Positions 1 to 5,158 of a stretch of 8,662 nt of DNA are shown here, one piece after another. The position numbers and the translations under genes are program-made. Below the pieces are notes generated by a model. That model saw nothing but the letters and a program-made list of their open reading frames with translations. It had not been told where the DNA came from and searched no databases. The DNA is from Methylophilaceae bacterium UBA5127 (GTDB taxonomy: Bacteria; Pseudomonadota; Gammaproteobacteria; Burkholderiales; Methylophilaceae): the NCBI GenBank assembly GCA_002414145.1, contig DHYP01000048.1:28142-36803 (forward strand). Reading direction: 5' to 3'. Position 1 is the first letter of the stretch. Each line of letters begins with the position of its first letter.

Positions 1-354
1 GCAGAAGGCAAAAAAGTGCCTAGAATTGTATTTACCAAAGGTGGCGGGCTGTGGCTGGAAGCGCAGGCGGCGATTGGCGCAGACGCGCTCGGTTTGGATT
101 GGACAGTGGATATCGGCGAGGCCAGAAAGCGTGTGGGAGATCAAGTAGCATTGCAAGGCAATATGGATCCAGCGATATTGTTGGGCTCACCCGCAGCGAT
201 TGAAAAAGAAGTTGCCAATATTCTCGCTCGCTATGGGCATGGAAATGGGCATGTGTTCAACTTAGGGCATGGCATTACGCAATTTACCCCACCAGAAAAC
301 GCAGCATGTATGCTGAACGCCGTGAGAGAGATAAGCAAGCAATACCACGTATAA
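1..354 (+). CDS. hemE: Uroporphyrinogen decarboxylase, C-terminal part (5' end outside window)
   Basis: HemE removes the four acetate carboxyl groups of uroporphyrinogen III to give coproporphyrinogen III in cytoplasmic haem synthesis. The frame is open from base 1, so only about the last 117 residues of a roughly 350-residue protein are present; the GTG at position 16 is an internal codon, not a start. Recognisable family segments in order are [17 protein letters not shown], the VALQGNMDP stretch and the HVFNLGHGI motif with its conserved histidine, followed by TPPEN near the C-terminus. The protein ends with a normal TAA and no sign of truncation. About 110 bases downstream lies a strong hairpin terminator shared with the convergent cytochrome b561 gene. 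The identification is by characteristic sequence and is very secure; nothing can be said about the start or promoter. Confidence 0.97.
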   Translation, partial: AEGKKVPRIVFTKGGGLWLEAQAAIGADALGLDWTVDIGEARKRVGDQVALQGNMDPAILLGSPAAIEKEVANILARYGHGNGHVFNLGHGITQFTPPENAACMLNAVREISKQYHV

Positions 355-461
355 TTTTCCAAATCTCACACATGCAAGTTCTAGTAGAGATTAACCTTTA
401 GGTTATGTCGCAACTAAAACGTCGCTGCTATGCTGAAGCCGTGCGCAAACTAACCCGCAAT

Positions 462-506
462 ATCATCAATAAAAAAGCCCGCATCGCGGGCTTTTTTATT
501 GATGAT
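462..506. terminator. Bidirectional rho-independent terminator between hemE and cytochrome b561 gene
   Basis: Two perfect 21-base inverted arms (462-482 and 486-506) enclose a three-base loop. The GC-rich core is GCCCGC/GCGGGC next to the loop, flanked by A6 on the left and T6 on the right, so it can terminate transcription on either strand. It sits between the hemE stop (354) and the stop of the convergent gene (512), as expected for a shared terminator. Confidence 0.95.
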
Positions 507-511
507 GGTGA

Positions 512-1105
512 CTAACGAAGCGACATGCGTTTCATCGTTTCATCTTTGTCAATCAGCTTATGTTTAATCGCACCAGCGATATGTAAAACCACTAAAATCA
601 ACAGTATTACTCCAATAATTTCATGTGCTTCTTTGAAAAAATCACGGAGCACCTTGTTTTCGGTGCCGGCAATCACATCAATACCAAACCATTTGACACC
701 GTATTTACCTGACATGGCCATGATTAAGCCACTGACAGGCATGGCAAACATAAGCAAATAAAGTGTATGGTGTGCAGCAGTTGCCGTTTTACGCTCCCAA
801 GCTTTGTAACTAGAGAGTATCGCTGGTGGCTTGTGCGTTATCCGCCATAAAAAACGGATTAGTACTAGGCCAAGTATGGTAATGCCTATGGATTTGTGTA
901 AGTTGAAGTAAAAGTTTCGTGGACTTGCTTCTTCAGGTAGCTGCCATGTGTAAACCCCTAAATCAAATAAATCAAACGCCATTTGTTTAGGGGCTTCTTT
1001 TGGTAAATCACTCATATACCAGCCTAAGGCAAACATGCCAAAAATGGCAAATGCAATAAGCCAATGCAAGATGACGGCTACTTTGTTATATTTTTGATTA
1101 GTCAT
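512..1105 (-). CDS. Cytochrome b561 (CybB-type di-haem membrane protein)
   Basis: A 197-residue inner-membrane protein of the bacterial cytochrome b561 family (about 175-200 residues), which carries electrons between quinol and other partners, in some members with superoxide as oxidant. Four hydrophobic segments can be seen at about 9-31, 71-89, 111-131 and 161-180. The four histidines expected to bind two b-type haems are H14 (LHW near the N-terminus), H70 (NLHKSIG), H161 (EAHE) and H175 (VLHIAG); this matches the family pattern. A loop of about 35 residues between helices 1 and 2 is somewhat long. I start at ATG 1105 because a GGGAG ribosome binding site lies about 9 bases upstream and the HW motif follows at the usual distance; a TTG at 1141 would add 12 polar residues and has no better site. 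It converges on hemE and diverges from the MBL hydrolase across a CRP-type operator. The physiological partner is not visible from sequence. Confidence 0.93.
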   Translation of the reverse strand: MTNQKYNKVAVILHWLIAFAIFGMFALGWYMSDLPKEAPKQMAFDLFDLGVYTWQLPEEASPRNFYFNLHKSIGITILGLVLIRFLWRITHKPPAILSSYKAWERKTATAAHHTLYLLMFAMPVSGLIMAMSGKYGVKWFGIDVIAGTENKVLRDFFKEAHEIIGVILLILVVLHIAGAIKHKLIDKDETMKRMSLR

Positions 1106-1132
1106 GCGTTCATTTCTCCCAAATTTTTGATG

Positions 1133-1150
1133 CTGTGACAATCATCACAG
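1133..1150. promoter_or_regulatory. CRP-type (Crp/Fnr family) operator, perfect TGTGA-N6-TCACA
   Basis: CTGTGA and TCACAG flank six bases (1139-1144), giving an exact match to the E. coli CRP core TGTGA-N6-TCACA with one further symmetric base on each side. The centre is at 1141.5 in the 123-base gap between the divergent b561 and MBL hydrolase genes. Relative to the candidate -10 at 1172-1177 the centre falls at about -42, the spacing of a class II activator site for the hydrolase. For the b561 gene the site lies only 28 bases above the ATG, so it would more likely block transcription than activate. Which Crp/Fnr-family protein binds is unknown; no regulator gene is in the window. Confidence 0.6.
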
Positions 1151-1171
1151 TATTTTGTTGCACTAAGCGCT

Positions 1172-1177
1172 TAATAT
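1172..1177 (+). promoter_or_regulatory. Candidate -10 element for the MBL-fold hydrolase gene
   Basis: TAATAT matches five of six consensus -10 bases. No good -35 stands 17 bases upstream (AGTATT at 1149-1154), which is typical of activator-dependent promoters, and the CRP-type site is placed where a class II activator would sit. An alternative is TTGCAC (1158-1163) with TATTCT (1183-1188), but its spacer of 19 is long. The choice is inferred. Confidence 0.4.
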
Positions 1178-1228
1178 TAGCGTATTCTCAAAAATATCAA
1201 ATGGGTAATTTCATTAAAGGTATCCAAA

Positions 1229-2152
1229 ATGCAGAAATATTTAAGTTTTTTATGGGTATTGTGGCTTGCGGCTTGTGCACAAGTCGATGCCAAGACAACC
1301 TCTTTTGAAGTTGAAAGCTTGGGCAAAGGTATCTATGTACATCATGGACAACATTTAGATATCGATGTTGGATATCAAGGTGACATCTGTAATATTAGTT
1401 TTGTAGTGGGTAGTAAAGGTGTCGCGGTGATTGACACGGGAGGTAGCTTAAAAGTGGGTTATCAGTTACGGGATGCCATTAAAAAAGTCACTGACAAGCC
1501 AATATTGTATGTGATTAATACACATGTGCATCCAGACCATATTTATGGGAATGCAGCATTTCTACAAGATAAACCACAGTTTATCGGGCACGCCAAATTA
1601 AATGACGCGATGCTGCTGCGTCAGGAGGCTTACGGAAAGCTGAACCAAAAATATCTGGGTACAGAGGCAAATGGCAGTGTAATCGTGACTCCTACGATTG
1701 CCGTGAAGGAGCAACTTGAACTAGATTTGGGAGATAGAAAGCTCATAATTACGGCCTATCCTAATGCGCATACCAATACCGATATCTCAATAATAGATCG
1801 GCAAACAGGTACTTTGTTTACGGGAGATTTATTGTTTATTGAGCGCACACCAGTGGTGGAAGGCGATATTAAGGGGTTAATTAGTACCATAGAAGTGTTA
1901 AAAACTTATCAGGTAAGCCAAGTAGTGCCTGGCCATGGCCCTGCTACCAAGGATTGGATAACTGCATTGAGCAATGAGCAACGTTACTTAAATGCGGTAT
2001 TAGCTGATATAAGAGCAAGCATTAAAAAGGGTGAGTCTATGGAACAGACCATGAATACAGCAGCAGCAAGTGAGCGCGAGAAATGGGTGCTATTTGATAT
2101 TGCTAACCGACGCAATGTCAATACGCTATATTCGGGCTTGGAGTGGGAGTAA
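1229..2152 (+). CDS. Exported MBL-fold zinc hydrolase, quinoprotein relay system (SoxH-related) type
   Basis: A 307-residue metallo-beta-lactamase-fold protein with a complete two-metal site: H99-x-H101-x-D103-H104 (THVHPDH), H181 (NAHTNTD), D200 (FTGD) and H236 (PGHG). The N-terminus has a hydrophobic export signal; LAAC at 13-16 fits a lipobox with C16 as the lipidated residue, while VDA at 19-21 could be an ordinary signal peptidase site, so it is either a lipoprotein or a soluble periplasmic enzyme. The GDICNISFVVG and VAVIDTGGS segments resemble the 'quinoprotein relay system zinc metallohydrolases' found in PQQ-using bacteria; this subfamily call rests on memory and the substrate is unknown. 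An AAAGG ribosome binding site lies 8 bases before the ATG. It is a single-gene unit: divergent from b561, possibly under the CRP-type site, and ended by the terminator at 2151-2182. A glyoxalase II-type or lactamase role is less likely given the residues around the motifs. Confidence 0.88.
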   Translation: MQKYLSFLWVLWLAACAQVDAKTTSFEVESLGKGIYVHHGQHLDIDVGYQGDICNISFVVGSKGVAVIDTGGSLKVGYQLRDAIKKVTDKPILYVINTHVHPDHIYGNAAFLQDKPQFIGHAKLNDAMLLRQEAYGKLNQKYLGTEANGSVIVTPTIAVKEQLELDLGDRKLIITAYPNAHTNTDISIIDRQTGTLFTGDLLFIERTPVVEGDIKGLISTIEVLKTYQVSQVVPGHGPATKDWITALSNEQRYLNAVLADIRASIKKGESMEQTMNTAAASEREKWVLFDIANRRNVNTLYSGLEWE

Positions 2153-2182
2153 AAAAGGCGACTTAATCGGTCGCCTGTTTTA
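2151..2182. terminator. Bidirectional terminator between MBL hydrolase and DoxX genes
   Basis: Arms AGGCGAC (2156-2162) and GTCGCCT (2170-2176) enclose a seven-base loop. A T-rich run (GTTTTA) follows on the plus strand; read on the minus strand the stem is followed by six T. It starts at the hydrolase stop codon and lies 12 bases beyond the DoxX stop, serving both convergent genes. The minus-strand version is the stronger. Confidence 0.85.
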
Positions 2183-2193
2183 TCAGAGGCGGT

Positions 2194-2574
2194 TTATTTT
2201 TTTAAGTTGTCTACACTACAAGTGGTTTGAGGGTGCACACTCAGTAACAACATTCCGCCAGCAATGCCAAGGTATAAAAAGAACACTTCCGGAATTGTAC
2301 GGCCTAAGACAAAAGCTAAAAACAAAGCCAACACCGCTAAAATGCGGGCGAACAATTGTGTTTTAAATCCAATCAGCAAGCAGCTGCCAGCCACAAGTTG
2401 CACTAAAATAAGCAAAGGGGCAAATACAGCAGGTAATCCAAATTGACCTAACGTAATTTGATATTGTAAATAGCCCTCGGGTGAAGCCATAATAGCGCTT
2501 AAACGTAGTAAGACTAAACCTAAAAAGACCATTGCTAACATGATTCTGGCAGCAGCGGTTTGATATTTTTGCAT
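2194..2574 (-). CDS. DoxX family membrane protein
   Basis: A 126-residue, very hydrophobic protein with four predicted membrane helices at about 9-29, 47-69, 75-91 and 95-112, which is the size and layout of the DoxX/DoxD-like family. The first helix carries the family-like LGLVLLRL segment and the second starts after FGLPAVFAP. Family members are linked to thiosulfate:quinone oxidoreduction in archaea or to redox and sulfur stress in bacteria, but most bacterial DoxX proteins have no proven reaction, so no substrate is assigned. The C-terminal 14 residues (from HPQTTCSVD) are polar and probably outside the membrane. AAGG seven bases before the ATG supports the start. It converges on the MBL hydrolase and diverges from the acetyltransferase, so it appears to be transcribed alone. 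It is not an obvious operon partner of either. Confidence 0.85.
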   Translation of the reverse strand: MQKYQTAAARIMLAMVFLGLVLLRLSAIMASPEGYLQYQITLGQFGLPAVFAPLLILVQLVAGSCLLIGFKTQLFARILAVLALFLAFVLGRTIPEVFFLYLGIAGGMLLLSVHPQTTCSVDNLKK

Positions 2575-2631
2575 GATAAAACCTTATAAAAAGTTAACTA
2601 AAAACAAGTGTGCATAATGCCTGTTACTATG

Positions 2632-2637
2632 TATAAA
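2632..2637 (+). promoter_or_regulatory. Candidate -10 element for the acetyltransferase gene
   Basis: TATAAA in the 67-base divergent gap gives five of six -10 consensus bases. No convincing -35 is seen. If it is used, transcription would start at about 2643-2645, which argues against translation from ATG 2642 and for the ATG at 2666. Confidence 0.3.
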
Positions 2638-2665
2638 TGCAATGCAAAAGCGGGATAACAACAAG

Positions 2666-3100
2666 ATGAATCAGTCGTTTACGATAGAAATTTTAGCATG
2701 GAATCATCCTAAACAACCTTTGCTTAAAGCTTTACGTGAGCAAGTGTTTATTGTTGAGCAATCCGTACCTGAGTATATTGAGTGGGATGAATATGACGAT
2801 GGCGCTATTCATTTGCTGGCAATGGATGAGGCAGCGCAGGCGATAGGTTGCGCGCGTATTTTATTGGCGCGTGGGCGTGTGGGGCGCATGGGTGTGTTGC
2901 AAGCGTGGCGCGGTCAAGGCGTTGGCATGGCTTTGTTGCAAAAGGCGATTGCCATTTGCAAGCAAGAGGGGGTAAGCCAGTTACAACTTTCATCGCAAAC
3001 CCATGCCATTCCGTTTTATCAGAAAGCGGGTTTTGTGGTGACGAGTGAAGCCTACATTGACGTCAATATCTGGCATGTGGATATGCAGCTTAATATTTAA
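2666..3100 (+). CDS. GNAT family N-acetyltransferase, ElaA/YjcF-like
   Basis: A 144-residue cytoplasmic acetyltransferase of the GNAT fold, close in length to the ElaA-like single-domain family. The N-terminal LREQVFIVEQSVP segment (23-35) matches the R-x-x-VF-x-x-EQ signature of ElaA/YjcF proteins. The acetyl-CoA-binding motif A is clear: RMGVLQAWRGQGVG at 74-87, with R82-G83-Q84-G85-V86-G87 as the pyrophosphate loop. Motif B has HAIPFYQKAGF (113-123), with Y118 as the usual general-acid tyrosine. The acceptor substrate cannot be told from sequence. An in-frame ATG at 2642 would add eight residues, but it has no ribosome binding site and overlaps a possible transcription start, while ATG 2666 has GGGA ten bases upstream; the start is therefore uncertain. 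The gene diverges from DoxX, and no terminator is seen before the Fae paralogue 75 bases downstream. Confidence 0.9.
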   Translation: MNQSFTIEILAWNHPKQPLLKALREQVFIVEQSVPEYIEWDEYDDGAIHLLAMDEAAQAIGCARILLARGRVGRMGVLQAWRGQGVGMALLQKAIAICKQEGVSQLQLSSQTHAIPFYQKAGFVVTSEAYIDVNIWHVDMQLNI

Positions 3101-3124
3101 GTTGTCACTTGAAAATTGTATAAT
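3096..3124 (+). promoter_or_regulatory. Candidate promoter for the Fae paralogue
   Basis: A perfect TATAAT -10 lies at 3119-3124, about 52 bases before the start codon. The hexamer 17 bases upstream, TTTAAG (3096-3101), is a weak -35 that overlaps the stop codon of the acetyltransferase; TTGTCA at 3102-3107 is a better hexamer but only 11 bases away. The -10 is convincing and the -35 is not. Confidence 0.55.
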
Positions 3125-3175
3125 GCGAGATTAGATTTCACTCTATGTTTTTATTCATCTTTTTAAGGAAACTCC

Positions 3176-3718
3176 ATGTCAAAAATCGTTTTTAAAGCAG
3201 GCGAAGCCACTGTATATACTGAAGGTAAAGATGTTACCGCTGCAATGCCAGAGATCGTGATTGGTTCTGTCGATGGTCCAGTAGGCACAGCATTTGCCAA
3301 CATGATGGCGCAAACTAAAGGCCATACAGCGATGTTTGCCGTGCGTGATATTAACCAAATGGTACGCCCTGCTTGCATGATGGTGCCAAAAGTGACTTTA
3401 AAAGATTCGCTTAACATTGAACTGTTTGGTGGTGTGGTGCAAGCGGGTGTTGCTGATGGTATTTTGGATGCAGTGATTGAAGGCATCATCCCAAAAGATC
3501 AGGTGAATGATTTATGCATCATTGCCCTGTTATGGATTGATCCAGGTTGCGCTAAAGAAGCCAATCTAGACAAAGCGGATTTATACAAAAACAATTACGA
3601 TGCCATTAAATTAGCGCTAAAACGCGCTTTGAATGATGAGCCAAGTATTGATGAATTGATTGCAAATCGTCATAAAATCAAACACTGTATGTGGGAAGAC
3701 AGCTGGAATCAAAAATAA
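3176..3718 (+). CDS. Formaldehyde-activating enzyme (Fae) family paralogue with catalytic His replaced by Met
   Basis: A 180-residue cytoplasmic protein of the Fae family. Canonical Fae condenses formaldehyde with tetrahydromethanopterin to methylene-H4MPT in methylotrophs. Family segments seen in order: AGEATV (8-13), EIVIGSVDGPVGTAF (26-40), PKVTLKD (71-77), LFGG..QAGVADGILDAVIEGIIP (83-106) and NNYDAIKLALKRALNDEP (139-156). Aligned by eye with M. extorquens Fae as I remember it (about 170 residues), the HID motif bearing the catalytic histidine is M24-P25-E26 here. Ligand-contact positions equivalent to Lys and Thr (K72, T74) and Gln (Q89) are kept, and one Leu is F54. The C-terminus (about 157-180) is unlike the canonical enzyme and contains HKIKHCMWED. 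It is thus a divergent paralogue, perhaps of the group called Fae2 or Fae3 in methylotrophs, and may not catalyse the standard reaction. AAGGA six bases before ATG fixes the start. No terminator separates it from the small gene downstream. Family membership is sure; function is not. Confidence 0.93.
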   Translation: MSKIVFKAGEATVYTEGKDVTAAMPEIVIGSVDGPVGTAFANMMAQTKGHTAMFAVRDINQMVRPACMMVPKVTLKDSLNIELFGGVVQAGVADGILDAVIEGIIPKDQVNDLCIIALLWIDPGCAKEANLDKADLYKNNYDAIKLALKRALNDEPSIDELIANRHKIKHCMWEDSWNQK

Positions 3719-3722
3719 GTAA

Positions 3723-3751
3723 TTGTTTACATAGTTCCCTGCATGTATAAA
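3723..3751 (+). promoter_or_regulatory. Candidate promoter for the 76-residue protein gene
   Basis: TTGTTT (3723-3728) and TATAAA (3746-3751) are 17 bases apart, four and five matches to consensus. It lies in the 77-base gap after the Fae paralogue stop and would give a leader of about 38 bases. The gene may also be reached by read-through from upstream, since no hairpin terminator is seen in this gap. Confidence 0.4.
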
Positions 3752-3795
3752 ATTTTGTTATGATTAAGCTTATTGTGTGATGTTGGGAGGCTAAT

Positions 3796-4026
3796 ATGGC
3801 AGAACGTAATGTATGTATGGAAGCGTTCGATCGCTTATGTGCTGATGTGAATTCAGATAAAAAATCTGAAATTAACAAAGAAGACTATTGGTTGTTTGAG
3901 TTGGGTTTTCGTTCGGCAATTGAAGAATTGTTGGCCATTGCAGACACTGGTAGCCAAAGCAGGAAGTTTGTCTCGCCACGTTTTCAGATGCTGGCTGATC
4001 GCATATTAGAGTCTAAGCTGCATTAA
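3796..4026 (+). CDS. Small protein of unknown function (76 residues)
   Basis: I do not recognise this gene. It encodes 76 residues with no signal peptide, no membrane segment and no obvious metal or nucleotide motif. Two likely helices are visible: residues 28-49, centred on DYWLFELGFRSAIEELLAIA, and 61-74, PRFQMLADRILESK; a charged turn (SDKKSEINKED, 20-30) and a serine-rich stretch (51-60) surround the first. Two cysteines (C7, C15) are eight residues apart near the N-terminus. It is well supported as real: GGGAGG stands five bases before the ATG, a candidate promoter precedes it, and a strong hairpin terminator lies 20 bases past the stop. It sits 77 bases downstream of the Fae paralogue on the same strand, so a shared transcript is possible. 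The composition suggests a small soluble helical protein, perhaps acting through protein contacts; no function is assigned. Confidence 0.85.
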   Translation: MAERNVCMEAFDRLCADVNSDKKSEINKEDYWLFELGFRSAIEELLAIADTGSQSRKFVSPRFQMLADRILESKLH

Positions 4027-4045
4027 TTTCTATTTGTATTACGCG

Positions 4046-4078
4046 ATAAAAAAGGCCGATTTATTCGGCCTTTTTTAT
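4046..4078. terminator. Bidirectional terminator shared by the small-protein gene and mutY
   Basis: Perfect 14-base arms (4046-4059 and 4065-4078) with core GGCCGA/TCGGCC, a five-base loop (TTTAT), A6 on the left and T6 on the right. It follows the small gene stop by about 20 bases. The mutY stop codon (4075-4077 on the minus strand) lies inside the right arm, so terminator and coding end overlap for that gene. Confidence 0.95.
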
Positions 4079-5118
4079 TGACGATGTTGTAATTTAATCA
4101 AAATATTTCTAACGGGCGTGGGTAACGCAGCGCCTATTGCTTCTTCTATTGATAACCAAATAACGCTAGGCTGATTCACGCTTTCCGTTTTACTGATGAC
4201 TTGTAAAGGTTGAGGTAAGATAGCAAGCTTAAAGTGAGTGAATGCGTGATGAATTATTTCCATAGGCTCGTCTGACTCTGCCTCCAAACCAAACCTCTCA
4301 AGCGCTACAACGCTGGCAACCTCTTGCATGTTGATTTCTGGAAAACTCCATAGCCCACCCCAGATGCCTTTAGGTGGACGTTTTTCCAATAGCACTTCTT
4401 TTCCGTGTTGCAAAATCAGCATGGTGGTTTGTTTTTGTGGTAGCGTCTGACGTGGTTTTGGGGTAGGTAGGGTACTCGTTAGGTTTTGGATATAGGCTCC
4501 ACAAGTGCGATGGAGTGGGCATGTTTCGCACTTAGGTTTATTGCGTGTACACAGCGTTGCACCCAAATCCATCAGGCCTTGTGTGTAAGCAATCATATCG
4601 GATGCTGGTACGAGCGTTTCTGCAAGCGCCCACATGTGTTTTTCGACGGCGGGTGAGCTTGGCCAACCTTCGATAACAAAGTACCTTGCCAAAATGCGTT
4701 TAACATTGCCATCTAAAATGGTGTGCGTTTGATGAAATGCAAAAGCGGCAATGGCAGCAGCGGTTGAGCGACCAATGCCAGCAAGTATTTGCATAGTCTG
4801 AAAGTCTTCTGGGAATTTTCCGCCATGTGCGTCTATGATGGTTTGTGCAGCTTGATGCAGGTTGCGCGCACGCGAGTAATATCCCAAGCCGCTCCAATAT
4901 TGTAAAACCTCTTCTTGTTCTGCGCTGGCAAGGCTTAGGATGGTTGGGAATCGCGCCATAAAAAGCTGGTAGTAGCCAATGACAGCAACCACTTGGGTCT
5001 GTTGCAACATGATTTCTGAGACCCAGATTGCATAAGGGTCTCTGGTGTTTTGCCAAGGCAAATCATGGCGACCATATTGTTTTTGCCAAGTAATAATATG
5101 TTTGGCAAAATCTGTCAT
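4075..5118 (-). CDS. mutY: Adenine DNA glycosylase MutY
   Basis: MutY removes adenine mispaired with 8-oxoguanine, the last safeguard of the GO repair system. The protein is 347 residues (E. coli about 350) and complete. The HhH-GPD glycosylase domain (about 1-210) contains the catalytic glutamate E35 in VSEIMLQQTQV, the helix-hairpin-helix LAGIGRSTAAA (112-122) and the catalytic aspartate D136 in LDGNVKR. The 4Fe-4S cluster loop is C190-x6-C197-x2-C200-x5-C206, with spacing identical to E. coli. The C-terminal part (about 230-345) is the MutT/NUDIX-like domain that recognises 8-oxoG, with KGIWGGLWSFPE. In the hairpin the usual LPG is LAG, a mild departure. The start at 5118 is the first in-frame ATG after the asmA stop; only a weak AAAG precedes it, so expression probably depends on translation or transcription from asmA 40 bases upstream. 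It is probably the last gene of uppP-asmA-mutY, ended by the terminator at 4046-4078. Confidence 0.97.
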   Translation of the reverse strand: MTDFAKHIITWQKQYGRHDLPWQNTRDPYAIWVSEIMLQQTQVVAVIGYYQLFMARFPTILSLASAEQEEVLQYWSGLGYYSRARNLHQAAQTIIDAHGGKFPEDFQTMQILAGIGRSTAAAIAAFAFHQTHTILDGNVKRILARYFVIEGWPSSPAVEKHMWALAETLVPASDMIAYTQGLMDLGATLCTRNKPKCETCPLHRTCGAYIQNLTSTLPTPKPRQTLPQKQTTMLILQHGKEVLLEKRPPKGIWGGLWSFPEINMQEVASVVALERFGLEAESDEPMEIIHHAFTHFKLAILPQPLQVISKTESVNQPSVIWLSIEEAIGAALPTPVRNILIKLQHRQ

Positions 5119-5158
5119 TGCATCTTTAGAAATCGAGGCATCTCCAGTAGAGGCATGC

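Noticed and set aside
308..442. A short similarity between the end of hemE (around 307-322) and 429-443, sharing a TATGCTGAA core followed by GCCGTG.
   Set aside because: About 15 bases with a one-base gap and no extension on either side; too short to argue for a duplicated hemE end.
405..515. A 36-codon plus-strand ORF between hemE and the b561 gene.
   Set aside because: It has only AGG two bases before the ATG, runs straight through the terminator hairpin (its C-terminal half is translated stem), and ends over the neighbouring gene's stop. It is best explained by chance.
1106..1141. TTG start at 1141 for the cytochrome b561 gene.
   Set aside because: The added 12 residues are polar and not family-like, while ATG 1105 has a GGGAG site at good spacing and places the HW haem-ligand motif at residue 14.
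2592..2599. The eight-base palindrome AGTTAACT between DoxX and the acetyltransferase as an operator.
   Set aside because: Too short and AT-rich to distinguish from chance, with no second copy nearby and no recognised regulator match.
3163..3489. A 108-codon minus-strand ORF opposite the Fae paralogue.
   Set aside because: It is wholly antisense to a clear protein-family gene, and its translation is Ser/Thr/Pro-rich and resembles nothing; it is a reading-frame shadow.
5118..5145. An eight-codon reading frame just upstream of mutY whose TGA overlaps the mutY ATG, suggestive of translational coupling.
   Set aside because: Its GGAG directly abuts the ATG with no spacing, so there is no usable ribosome binding site, and so short a frame is expected by chance.
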